A stretch of 17,826 nt of DNA. Origin: Bacillota bacterium (GTDB taxonomy: Bacteria; Bacillota; Clostridia; Saccharofermentanales; Fastidiosipilaceae). The stretch spans positions 1 to 17,826 of the forward strand of contig JAEZVR010000109.1 of the NCBI GenBank assembly GCA_023420715.1, read 5' to 3'. The position numbers were made by a program, and so were the translations under genes. The notes beneath the pieces were generated by a model, which was given only the letters and a program-made list of their open reading frames with translations, was not told the DNA's origin and ran no database searches. Every line of letters begins with the position of its first letter. Position 1 is the first letter of the stretch. Shown here piece after piece: positions 8,049-15,195 of the stretch.

Positions 8049-8618
8049 TCAGATGTCCTCCTTCAATCGTTTTTGTCGAATTTGATCTCGCAATTGCGCC
8101 GCCTGATCATAATCTTCTGCAGCAATTGCACGCTTTTTGGCCGCTTCTAATGCCGCTATTTCTGCTTTGAGGTCATCGACCTCTGAACCGACATCTGGTT
8201 TATCCACCACTGCTGGTGCATCCACAGCCGATGCATGACCTTGCGCGGATTTACCGACGTGCTGATAACCGCTTTGAACTGAACCGATCACTTCTTTAAT
8301 GTAAGGTCTAAATGTCTCATAACAATCTGAGCAGCCAAACCGCCCGCATTTGCGAAAATCAGCCCAGGTTCGTCCACAAGTCGGACAACGCAATGGTTCT
8401 GTCGTTTTAGGCCGTTCTTGTTGCGTGCTCGGCCACCAAATCAGCGGCACATCGGACAACCAGTCCTCAAATAATTGTCCAGAAAATGGCTGTCCAAAAC
8501 CCACCAAGCCTTCTGCTTCGGCGCACGTTTGGCAAAGATGATAGGCACGATGCTGCTGATTCACCGTTTGCTCAAAATGAACCGTCGCTTCTCTTTTTTG
8601 ACAACGTTCACAAATCAT
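8049..8618 (-). CDS. mcsA: McsA, zinc-binding activator of McsB
   Basis: McsA is a small cytoplasmic adaptor that activates McsB and helps modulate CtsR. The 189-residue protein has two zinc-type modules: CysXXCys pairs at 3/6 and 29/32, and at 78/81 and 96/99 (GRFGCSDCYETF is characteristic), plus an additional Cys91. A UVR motif closes the protein (about 147-182, AEDYDQAAQLRDQI) and resembles the UVR-like segment of ClpC in this operon. Between them is a variable linker (about 110-146). The start at 8618 has a very strong GGAGGAGG site that begins within the ctsR stop codon. It is the second gene of the ctsR operon. Confidence 0.95.
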   Translation of the reverse strand: MICERCQKREATVHFEQTVNQQHRAYHLCQTCAEAEGLVGFGQPFSGQLFEDWLSDVPLIWWPSTQQERPKTTEPLRCPTCGRTWADFRKCGRFGCSDCYETFRPYIKEVIGSVQSGYQHVGKSAQGHASAVDAPAVVDKPDVGSEVDDLKAEIAALEAAKKRAIAAEDYDQAAQLRDQIRQKRLKEDI

Positions 8619-8632
8619 TTGGCAACCTCCTC

Positions 8633-9118
8633 CTAAACCGTTGTGCTCCCCGCTTCGTCCTCAAGATATTGCATGAGCATACATTTAAAAATATGCGCTC
8701 GAACCTCCCCCTTACTGGAGGCATCCACTCGATAAAGTGCCTGTTCTGATGTAGCCGCATACATGAGATGTGCCAACAACGGCGATAAGTACCCTCGTGC
8801 GACGAGATTCTTCAAGTGGACATCAATTTCATGACGACTCATGGGACCGTCAATGCCTTTAATCAGCGCCATCAGAAAGCCCGATACACCTTGCCCAATT
8901 GCAACTTGACGAATTCTGATCCAACCGCCCCCGCCACGTCTGCTTTCGACGTTGTAGCCATGGTTGGGCGTAAATCGCGTTTGCAGAACATAAGTAATCT
9001 GCGATGGCACACAATGAAAGAGGTTGGCAAGCTCTCCCCGCGTTACCTCGATAACACCATCATTGTTCTCAATCATTTCGCGTATCATCGTCTCAATTAA
9101 ATCACTTAACCTAGCCAT
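8633..9118 (-). CDS. ctsR: CtsR, repressor of class III heat-shock genes
   Basis: CtsR is a dimeric winged helix-turn-helix repressor of clp genes and of its own operon. It releases DNA on heating and is then targeted by McsB and ClpCP. The 161-residue protein has the N-terminal DNA-binding domain (MARLSDLIETMIREMI through about residue 70) with the glycine-rich wing ESRRGGGGWIRI (58-69); Arg61 and the glycine stretch correspond to the DNA-contacting and heat-sensing loop of known CtsR. The C-terminal dimerisation/McsB-facing domain follows. The start at 9118 has GAGGAG about 5 nt upstream. It is the first gene of the operon, and its promoter contains matching heptad repeats, supporting autoregulation. 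Confidence 0.96.
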   Translation of the reverse strand: MARLSDLIETMIREMIENNDGVIEVTRGELANLFHCVPSQITYVLQTRFTPNHGYNVESRRGGGGWIRIRQVAIGQGVSGFLMALIKGIDGPMSRHEIDVHLKNLVARGYLSPLLAHLMYAATSEQALYRVDASSKGEVRAHIFKCMLMQYLEDEAGSTTV

Positions 9119-9156
9119 CCGATCTCCTCATGCACACCTTATACGATCTCTTTTAG

Positions 9157-9179
9157 TTTGTCTTTGACTTTATTTGTCT
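9157..9179 (-). promoter_or_regulatory. CtsR operator: heptad direct repeats
   Basis: Read on the minus strand, AGACAAA (9179-9173), three bases, then AGTCAAA (9169-9163) fit the CtsR consensus of two RGTCAAA heptads spaced by 3, with one mismatch. A third AGACAAA (9163-9157) follows, sharing one base with the second. The site starts just downstream of the -10, over the expected transcription start, where binding would block initiation. Confidence 0.85.
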
Positions 9180-9181
9180 TT

Positions 9182-9209
9182 ATCATATCACCTTTTTTAA
9201 TCTTGTCAA
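9182..9209 (-). promoter_or_regulatory. Sigma-A-type promoter of ctsR-mcsA-mcsB-clpC
   Basis: On the minus strand a consensus -35 TTGACA (9209-9204) and a -10 TATGAT (9187-9182) are separated by 16 bases. They lie about 65-90 bases upstream of the ctsR start and abut the CtsR operator. Confidence 0.87.
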
Positions 9210-9250
9210 TACAATCGGAATCATTTTCTAAAACTGGATCTATACCCGTT

Positions 9251-9303
9251 AAAAAAGCCTCCCATTTCCTAAACACTTCATTGAGCGCTTCAGAAAGGGA
9301 GGC
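9251..9303 (-). terminator. Intrinsic terminator of the suf operon
   Basis: On the minus strand GCCTCCC (9303-9297) pairs with GGGAGGC (9263-9257), with inner pairing UUUC/GAAA and an upper stem AAGCGCT/AGTGTTT that includes G-U pairs. Six Ts follow (9256-9251). It starts 25 bases after the sufB stop and isolates suf from the ctsR promoter. Confidence 0.9.
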
Positions 9304-9328
9304 AATTCAAGTGACGATGGCCAATCAA

Positions 9329-10753
9329 TCAGCCCACACTGTCACTCATATCTAACTTCATTAATTGATTCAGTTCCACCGCATATTCCATCGGCAACTC
9401 CCTTGTAAAGGGCTCAATAAAGCCCATGATGATCATCTCCGTTGCCGCTTCTTCCGTTAAGCCACGGCTCATTAAATAGAAGAGCTGATCTTCACTCACC
9501 TTGGAGACGGTGCCTTCGTGCTCGATCTCCGAACTGCCTTCGTTGATACGATAGGTTGGAATGGTATCCGATTCAGATTTCGCATCCAAAATGAGCGTAT
9601 CGCACTCAATCGAACTCTTGGCACCAATAGCCTGCGGACGATGGTCCACTGTTCCGCGATAAATGGCATTACCACCATTGCGCGACAAGGATTTAGAAAT
9701 AATTTGCGAGGTCGTATGCGGCGCCAAATGAATCATTCGAGCACCAATATCTTGAATCTGACCTTCATCTGCAACCGATACAGAAATCATGCTGCCGCTG
9801 GCGTACTCGCCCTTTAAATAACAAGAGGGATACAACATGGTCACGCCTGATCCAATATTGCCGTCCACCCATTCCATACGACCGCCAGCTTCGCACGAAG
9901 AACGTTTCGTTACTAGGTTATAAACATTATTAGACCAATTCTGCAGGGTGGAATAACGACAAGTTGCATTTTTTCCAACAAAAATTTCAACAACAGCCGC
10001 ATGCAAGGAGTCCGTTGAATAAGCGGGTGCTGTACAGCCTTCAATATAGTGCAAAGAAGCGCCTTCATCCACAATAATTAGCGTGCGCTCAAACTGTCCT
10101 AACTGCTCCGAATTAATACGGAAATAAGATTGCACCGGCTGAGGACAATGAACACCTTTTGGCACATAAATAAATGAACCACCAGACCAAACCGCACTGT
10201 TTAGAGCCGCATAACGGTTGTCCGTCGGGGGAACCAATTTCCCAAAAAAGCGCTCAAAAAGCTCCGGATAAGCTTTTAAACCGCTGTCTGTATCCATAAA
10301 AACAACGCCCAAATCTTCCAATTCTTTTTGAGCCTTGTGATACACCACCTCGGACTCATATTGTGTCGTCACACCAGACAAATACTGCTTTTCTGCCTCT
10401 TGAATCCCTAATTTTTGAAACGTATCTTTAATTTTTTCGGGAACCGCTTCCCAATCCGTTTCCGCCGTTGCCGTTGCCCGGTTATAGTACGTAATATCGT
10501 CTAAATCCAAATGGGAAAGATCCGGACCAAAATGCGGATTATCCATCTTTAAAAAGGTTTCATATGCCTTTAAACGCTTTTGTGTCATCCACTCGGGTTC
10601 ACCTTTAAGCGTTGAAATACGGCGCACTTTTTCGGCGTCCAAACCTTTGGTAAAACGCAAAACGGAAATATCTCCGTCGTACAGTTCATGTTCAAACCGA
10701 CTGCGGACAATCTCTTCTGCCTGAACCTTATCCTTCTGATAGATCTCTTTCAT
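9329..10753 (-). CDS. sufB: SufB, Fe-S cluster scaffold subunit
   Basis: SufB with SufC and SufD forms the cytoplasmic scaffold on which Fe-S clusters are built. The 474 residues have the family's N-terminal helical part and the C-terminal beta-helix core. Key residues fit: SSIECD places Cys384, and IEHEGTVSK places Glu413, 29 residues apart as in E. coli SufB (Cys405/Glu434), where they are implicated in cluster formation. Other signature stretches are SGGSFIYVPKGVHCPQPVQ and YSTLQNWSNNVYNLVTKR. The start at 10753 overlaps the sufU stop in an ATGA, with an AGAGGA ribosome site. It is the last gene of the operon and is followed by a terminator. Confidence 0.97.
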   Translation of the reverse strand: MKEIYQKDKVQAEEIVRSRFEHELYDGDISVLRFTKGLDAEKVRRISTLKGEPEWMTQKRLKAYETFLKMDNPHFGPDLSHLDLDDITYYNRATATAETDWEAVPEKIKDTFQKLGIQEAEKQYLSGVTTQYESEVVYHKAQKELEDLGVVFMDTDSGLKAYPELFERFFGKLVPPTDNRYAALNSAVWSGGSFIYVPKGVHCPQPVQSYFRINSEQLGQFERTLIIVDEGASLHYIEGCTAPAYSTDSLHAAVVEIFVGKNATCRYSTLQNWSNNVYNLVTKRSSCEAGGRMEWVDGNIGSGVTMLYPSCYLKGEYASGSMISVSVADEGQIQDIGARMIHLAPHTTSQIISKSLSRNGGNAIYRGTVDHRPQAIGAKSSIECDTLILDAKSESDTIPTYRINEGSSEIEHEGTVSKVSEDQLFYLMSRGLTEEAATEMIIMGFIEPFTRELPMEYAVELNQLMKLDMSDSVG

Positions 10754-11205
10754 GCTTTTTCCTCTGTCTTTTGCTCACAAATGAGGTCGAGGGCCTGCTC
10801 ACAGGCTTTCCAGCCAAGCGTGGCGCATTTGACCCGTTGCGGCAAATGCGAAACACCCTGCAAGCTGATCGCATCTCCCACACGGTCTTCGTCAAAAGGT
10901 TCTGCTTCGACCATCAACTTAAATTCACGAATAATTTCTTGCGCTTCTGTAATCGTTTTCGCGCTGAGCAATTCGCTCATCATCGAGGCACTTGAACAGC
11001 AAATGGAACAGCCACTGCCATCTTGGCGTACCGCTAAAATCTGTTCTCCTGCCGCTTTAACTTGAACCGTTAAATCATCACCACAAGAAGGATTTTTTAA
11101 ATGCACCGTCACATAATCTGCATCCGACACCAATCCCTTATTGCGGGGATTGCGATAGTGATCCATGATAATTTGTCTAAATAATTGTTCATTAGAAGAG
11201 GACAT
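10750..11205 (-). CDS. sufU: SufU, zinc-dependent sulfurtransferase partner of SufS
   Basis: SufU accepts sulfur from the SufS persulfide and delivers it to SufBCD. The 151-residue protein has the zinc ligands of Bacillus-type SufU: Cys41 and Asp43 (NPSCGDD), Cys66 (GSGCSICC) and Cys127 (RVKCATL). The insertion around residues 100-120 separates SufU from the IscU scaffold. Cys69 and Cys70 directly follow the Cys66 ligand, giving a CxxCC cluster that I do not remember from B. subtilis SufU. The start at 11205 lies inside the sufS 3' end (14-nt overlap), with AGGTGA 8 nt upstream. The 3' end overlaps sufB by 4 nt. Confidence 0.96.
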   Translation of the reverse strand: MSSSNEQLFRQIIMDHYRNPRNKGLVSDADYVTVHLKNPSCGDDLTVQVKAAGEQILAVRQDGSGCSICCSSASMMSELLSAKTITEAQEIIREFKLMVEAEPFDEDRVGDAISLQGVSHLPQRVKCATLGWKACEQALDLICEQKTEEKA

Positions 11206-12415
11206 CTAAAAAATCACCTGCCTGTTCTGTGACTTGAATAAACTGATCGACCTCTGCTTCTGTATTGTAAAATGCCAAACTCGCACGCAATGTGGATTGC
11301 TGGTTCAAACGTCGCATACTTGGCTGTGAACAATGTTGTCCTGCTCGAATCAGGATACCTGCTCTGTCATAAATACCAGCGGCATCGTGAGGATGGACAT
11401 CCAACACATTAAAACTCACCAATCCGCTATTGGCATTGTTCGGATTGTAAATCTCGACCGCTTGACATTGAGAAAGTCCGTCAATGAGTCGTCTGGTCAA
11501 CTGCTCGACACGATCCACCCAAACAGCTTTGGGCAAATTCTGAATATACCGAACAGCAGCACCTAAGCCAATCACCTCGGCAATCGGCATCGTACCAGCC
11601 TCAAATCGATAAGGCGGCTTTGCAAAAGAGGTGTCATAGACATCGACCACATCGATCATTTCACCGCCAAATTCAACAGGTGACATGTTTTCTAACAATG
11701 CCTTTCGCCCATACAGTACACCGACGCCAGTCGGACCAAAGAGTTTATGTGCGCTAAAGGCATAAAAATCCACACCCAGGGTTGTGACATCAACCGTATC
11801 GTGCACAATGCCTTGTGCACCATCACATACAAAAACAGACCCCGCCTGGTGGGCTAAGTCGGCAAGTTGTTGAATGGGATTTGTCGCGCCCATGACGTTA
11901 CTCATATGGAAAAGCGAGACCACCTTTGTTTTAGGGCTGAGCACCTTGGCCAAAGCCTCTGGTGTCACGACGCCATTCTCGTCCGTTGGTACAATCACCA
12001 AACGGGCTTGCTTGCGCTTGGCAAGCTGCTGCCAGGGAATATAGTTTGCATGGTGTTCGCTGTCGGATACAACAATTTCGTCACCGGGCAAAACATGCTG
12101 TTCACCATAGCTATTCGCAACCAAATTTAAAGCGGCTGTTGCGCCTCGCGTAAAGACAATTTCTTCGGGCGAAGACGCACCAATAAAAGCGGCTACCGTA
12201 TGCCGTGTTTCTTCATATGCCTGCGTCGTCTCATACGTCAGCGCATCAACCGATCGTGCAATATTGACTGAGCGATGCAGATAGTAGTCGGCCATTGCCT
12301 CAAGGACAACCTTTGGTTTGAGCGCCGTGGCGGCATTGTTAAAGTAAATCATCGGTTGATCTTCAACTCGAACCGTCAACATGGGAAAATCTGCCCGATA
12401 GGTTTCGATCTTCAT
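11192..12415 (-). CDS. sufS: SufS, PLP-dependent cysteine desulfurase
   Basis: SufS converts L-cysteine to L-alanine, leaving a persulfide on its active-site cysteine for transfer to SufU. The 407 residues contain the PLP lysine Lys224 in FSAHKLFGPTGVGVLYG, His121/His122 in SDSEHHAN above the cofactor, Asp198 in VCDGAQG, and the persulfide cysteine Cys362 in IRAGQHCSQP. The short loop around the cysteine is typical of class II (SufS) enzymes rather than NifS/IscS. The start at 12415 overlaps the sufD stop as ATGA and has GGGAGG 7 nt upstream. FNNAATALKP at 25-34 replaces the commoner LDNAAT stretch. Confidence 0.97.
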   Translation of the reverse strand: MKIETYRADFPMLTVRVEDQPMIYFNNAATALKPKVVLEAMADYYLHRSVNIARSVDALTYETTQAYEETRHTVAAFIGASSPEEIVFTRGATAALNLVANSYGEQHVLPGDEIVVSDSEHHANYIPWQQLAKRKQARLVIVPTDENGVVTPEALAKVLSPKTKVVSLFHMSNVMGATNPIQQLADLAHQAGSVFVCDGAQGIVHDTVDVTTLGVDFYAFSAHKLFGPTGVGVLYGRKALLENMSPVEFGGEMIDVVDVYDTSFAKPPYRFEAGTMPIAEVIGLGAAVRYIQNLPKAVWVDRVEQLTRRLIDGLSQCQAVEIYNPNNANSGLVSFNVLDVHPHDAAGIYDRAGILIRAGQHCSQPSMRRLNQQSTLRASLAFYNTEAEVDQFIQVTEQAGDFLDVLF

Positions 12416-13575
12416 TGATCGCCTCCCTGTTGATTGATCTTATGATTTAAAACGGATATTAATGCGGCTCTCAAAGCTTCCTGAGGTACACGATCGATCA
12501 GCGGAATCAAAAAACCGATGGTCATCAATCGAGTGGCCTGTGCTTCACTCAAGCCACGGCTTTTTAAATAAAACATCGTCTCTTCGTTCATTTGTCCAAC
12601 TGTGGCGGCATGAGAAGCCTGAACATCGTGTTCATCAATGAGCAAGGTCGGATCTGCATAAGCTTTAGCTCCCTCACCCAATGTTAAAAAGCGGTTATCT
12701 TCACGCACAAGGGTGTTTTTAGCCCCTTTTCGAATATCTGAAATACTGACAAACTTGCCATATCCGCCATTTTCAACGACACCATGGTTATGAATTTTAA
12801 CCTTGCCCCAGGTTGCTAAACACCTCACCTGACTCTGATAAATTTGGCTCGATGCCGCCGGCACATAAGATGCACCGCCCAAATCCGCTTCAGCAAACGA
12901 ATCGACAAGTGTTACCTGTCCCTTTTCGATAAGGGATTCCCCTAAATTGATGCTGGTCCATTTAAAAGAACCACCTCGACCCACGTTGGCTTTATACAAA
13001 CACGCCAATGCCGCTTTTGCTTTTAAAGCACGCGATAAAGAGGCCTCATCTGCATACAAAGGATGCAAATAAACCACATCCAATTGCGCATCCTGACCAA
13101 CTTGAACATCTAAAAAAACGGCGGGACGATCTTCCTTAACAACTTCATTCTCGTCATCGCATACTGGCAAGGTGGTTTTTAAAATGAGCTTCGCTTGAGT
13201 ATTGTCTGCAACACGAATCCGAAAGGCGTAACTTTGCCCCGCCTGCGGTCGTTCGATATCGATAATCCACTGTTCTGGCTTTGTCCAGTCAAAGCTGAGA
13301 TCGAGTGCCTGATCCGGACGATGCAATTGTCCCAAATCCAGCACCTGTTTGGCTTTTGTTTCTGGCTGATACAGGACGTCGGCATATTGTTCATAGGTAA
13401 TCTCTTCGATATTGATCCACTGAATTGCTTGCTGTGCCGACGTTTTTAATACTTCTCGATCCATGTCGCCGCAAAGCGCCACCTCGGGGATGCACTTGTG
13501 TTCCGGCGTTAATTTAATGATCGGGGTCTGGTTAAAAGATTCATGTTCAAACAGACCCGTTTCTCTCCTTAACAT
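12412..13575 (-). CDS. sufD: SufD, Fe-S scaffold subunit paired with SufB
   Basis: SufD forms a heterodimer with SufB on the SufC ATPase dimer and contributes to iron entry. The 387-residue protein aligns with SufB in its C-terminal half (beta-helix and the tail SRGLSEAQATRLMTIGFLIP). His322 in VQASHAATVGQ corresponds to the conserved SufD histidine important for cluster assembly. The N-terminal region is divergent, as usual for SufD. The start at 13575 has an AGAGGT site about 7 nt upstream and is 22 nt after sufC. The end overlaps sufS by 4 nt. Confidence 0.94.
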   Translation of the reverse strand: MLRRETGLFEHESFNQTPIIKLTPEHKCIPEVALCGDMDREVLKTSAQQAIQWINIEEITYEQYADVLYQPETKAKQVLDLGQLHRPDQALDLSFDWTKPEQWIIDIERPQAGQSYAFRIRVADNTQAKLILKTTLPVCDDENEVVKEDRPAVFLDVQVGQDAQLDVVYLHPLYADEASLSRALKAKAALACLYKANVGRGGSFKWTSINLGESLIEKGQVTLVDSFAEADLGGASYVPAASSQIYQSQVRCLATWGKVKIHNHGVVENGGYGKFVSISDIRKGAKNTLVREDNRFLTLGEGAKAYADPTLLIDEHDVQASHAATVGQMNEETMFYLKSRGLSEAQATRLMTIGFLIPLIDRVPQEALRAALISVLNHKINQQGGDQ

Positions 13576-13597
13576 AAAATAACCTCTATGGTCTCAC

Positions 13598-14479
13598 TCA
13601 TAAAAAGAGTGCGTCTAAATCTGAATCCACTGCCTCTGTTTGTTGATTTGCATCGTCTTTTGTATCGGCAATCATGGCTTCAACAGCCGATTGATGCACG
13701 GTTGCCCCTGGCACATCTCCGGCTTCTAGAGCCTGTCTTAGCCAATCATAGCCTTCTGCTTCTAACCGATGTGCCAAAGACGCATCTCCAGAACAGACAA
13801 TACGCCCTTCCATCAGCACATGAATGTAGTCTGGCTTCACATAATCTAACAAGCGCTGGTAATGCGTAATCATCAAAATTGCCATATCTTCGCCACGCGC
13901 TTGTGCCATTTGCGTAATATTTTCGCCGACAATCCGCAGGGCATCGATATCTAAGCCAGAGTCAATTTCGTCCAAAATCGCAACACTTGGCTCCAGTAAT
14001 TTCATTTGCAAAATTTCATTTCGCTTTTTTTCACCGCCAGAAAAACCTTCATTTAAATACCGTGTTGGCAATTTGTCTGACATCTGTAATTCAGATACAG
14101 CCTGATTTAATTGGCGATTGAATGGCAGAATACCAACTGGATCCTTACGACGTGCGTTAACGGCTGCTCGCAAAAAATCTGCATTCGTCACGCCAGCAAC
14201 TTCTGCCGGATATTGCATCGCCAAAAAAAGACCTGCTCGCGCTCTTTCGTCAACGCCCATCTCGAGAATATTGGCACCGTCCAAAGTGACCTCACCTGCT
14301 GTCACTTCGTACCGCGAATGCCCCATCAGGGTAGCGGCCAACGTCGATTTTCCCATACCATTAGGTCCCATAATGGCGTGGATTTCGCCACCAGATACCG
14401 TCAAATCCAGTCCGTGCAAAATATCTACTTCATCCACACGAACCCTTAAATTTTTAATCACGAGTTGTGGTTTGCCCAT
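13598..14479 (-). CDS. sufC: SufC, ATPase of the SufBCD scaffold, with C-terminal extension
   Basis: SufC is a soluble ABC-type ATPase that drives conformational change in SufB-SufD. From the chosen start it has 293 residues: Walker A GPNGMGKST (38-46), the ABC signature FSGGEKKR (146-153), Walker B AILDEIDSGLD (167-177) and switch His206 (MITHYQ). I chose ATG at 14479, 4 nt after GGAGGG; an in-frame GTG at 14491 lies inside that ribosome site and is unlikely. The protein is about 40 residues longer than typical SufC (about 250) because of an acidic, Gln/Asp-rich tail (258-293) ending DSDLDALFL. It is the first true suf gene, 48 nt after the GNAT gene. Confidence 0.96.
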   Translation of the reverse strand: MGKPQLVIKNLRVRVDEVDILHGLDLTVSGGEIHAIMGPNGMGKSTLAATLMGHSRYEVTAGEVTLDGANILEMGVDERARAGLFLAMQYPAEVAGVTNADFLRAAVNARRKDPVGILPFNRQLNQAVSELQMSDKLPTRYLNEGFSGGEKKRNEILQMKLLEPSVAILDEIDSGLDIDALRIVGENITQMAQARGEDMAILMITHYQRLLDYVKPDYIHVLMEGRIVCSGDASLAHRLEAEGYDWLRQALEAGDVPGATVHQSAVEAMIADTKDDANQQTEAVDSDLDALFL

Positions 14480-14503
14480 TGTTCCCTCCACTTCTTATCG
14501 TTC

Positions 14504-14519
14504 GTCTGTCGTCACAGAC
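14504..14519 (-). other. Small hairpin in the GNAT-sufC spacer
   Basis: GTCTGT and ACAGAC form a perfect 6-bp stem around a GACG loop on the minus-strand transcript. No U-run follows, so it is not a typical terminator. It could be an mRNA processing or stability element separating expression of the GNAT and suf genes. Confidence 0.4.
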
Positions 14520-14527
14520 CTTGTAAT

Positions 14528-15019
14528 TCACCTTGCTTCGCCATCTGACGGTGGATACGCCTTTATCCACGACTGATAGCCCATGGGTTTAAAACCCAGT
14601 TGCTGATATAATGCTGCCGCCCGCAGATTATTCGGATGAATTTCCAATCGAATCCGCCGACAATTGTGCTGATCTAAAAGATGTTGTTCCCAAAACTTAA
14701 AAAAGGCACTGGCATAACCCTGAGAACGGTACGCTGGCTCAATATAGAATTCTTCCAGCCATTCCACCATACCGCCCGCTTCTCTCGACCATGTTTTTGC
14801 GGTCAAAACATAACCAATGACATCCAATTGATTTTCGTCTTTACAGATGACCCAAGCCGCTGCATAAGGTGTGCCTGCCATGAGTTGGTCAAACGTCTGA
14901 TCATGGTAATCCATCGGTATGGATTCACAAACAGCAGGCGATGCAAAAAAAGCACGGCTCATCTCTAAAAAACGGTCTCGATCTGCCTTTGTTAACTTAC
15001 GAAACATATGCATCCACAT
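14528..15019 (-). CDS. GNAT family N-acetyltransferase upstream of the suf operon
   Basis: This 163-residue protein of unknown substrate has the GNAT fold: motif A EEFYIEPAYRSQGYASAFFK (about residues 90-109) contains the RxxGxA acetyl-CoA loop, and the C-terminal NNLRAAALYQQLGFKPMGY is the motif B region with its usual tyrosine. It would transfer an acetyl group from acetyl-CoA to an amine. The start is uncertain: ATG codons at 15019, 15013 and 15007 are in frame, an in-frame TGA lies just upstream, and none has a clear ribosome binding site. It lies between the apparent suf promoter region and sufC on the same strand with a 48-nt gap and no terminator, so it is probably the first gene of the suf transcript. 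A role in Fe-S assembly is not implied by the sequence. Confidence 0.88.
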   Translation of the reverse strand: MWMHMFRKLTKADRDRFLEMSRAFFASPAVCESIPMDYHDQTFDQLMAGTPYAAAWVICKDENQLDVIGYVLTAKTWSREAGGMVEWLEEFYIEPAYRSQGYASAFFKFWEQHLLDQHNCRRIRLEIHPNNLRAAALYQQLGFKPMGYQSWIKAYPPSDGEAR

Positions 15020-15051
15020 CCATCATATCGAGAAAACACATAAAATATGAT

Positions 15052-15070
15052 GGATAATCATTATAGTATA
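15052..15070 (-). promoter_or_regulatory. Possible suf-operon -10 region within a Fur/PerR-like palindrome
   Basis: On the minus strand, CTATAATGATTATCC (15066-15052) contains the perfect palindrome ATAAT-G-ATTAT. It matches the 7-1-7 Fur consensus TGATAATNATTATCA at 11 of 14 positions, and the PerR consensus equally well. TATAAT (15065-15060) and TATACT (15070-15065) are candidate -10 elements inside or touching it. No good -35 is present, so the promoter call itself is weak. Repression by iron-bound Fur or by PerR is inference. Confidence 0.45.
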
Positions 15071-15133
15071 GACATTTGGCGTGCATGATGTGATTTATAT
15101 TACAGATGACCCGATACGTCCCAAAGCCACTGA

Positions 15134-15153
15134 AGATTTACAATAGATTTACA
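15134..15153. repeat. Tandem AGATTTACA direct repeat, 11-bp period
   Basis: AGATTTACA occurs at 15134-15142 and again at 15145-15153, one helical turn apart. TTTACA with a 5-base spacer and a second TTTACA resembles PhoB/PhoP-type boxes; a looser TTCACA lies at 15163-15168 but is out of phase. It sits about 65-95 bases upstream of the possible suf -10 region and just past the mntP end. Confidence 0.35.
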
Positions 15154-15195
15154 GCTAACTGATTCACAAGCCACAAATTCTGTTCATTGATTTGC

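Noticed and set aside
4363..13720. Similar C-terminal words in ClpC (NQTEAVE) and SufC (QQTEAVDSD), perhaps a shared tail motif
   Set aside because: Only five or six residues match, codons differ, and both are low-complexity acidic tails; most likely chance.
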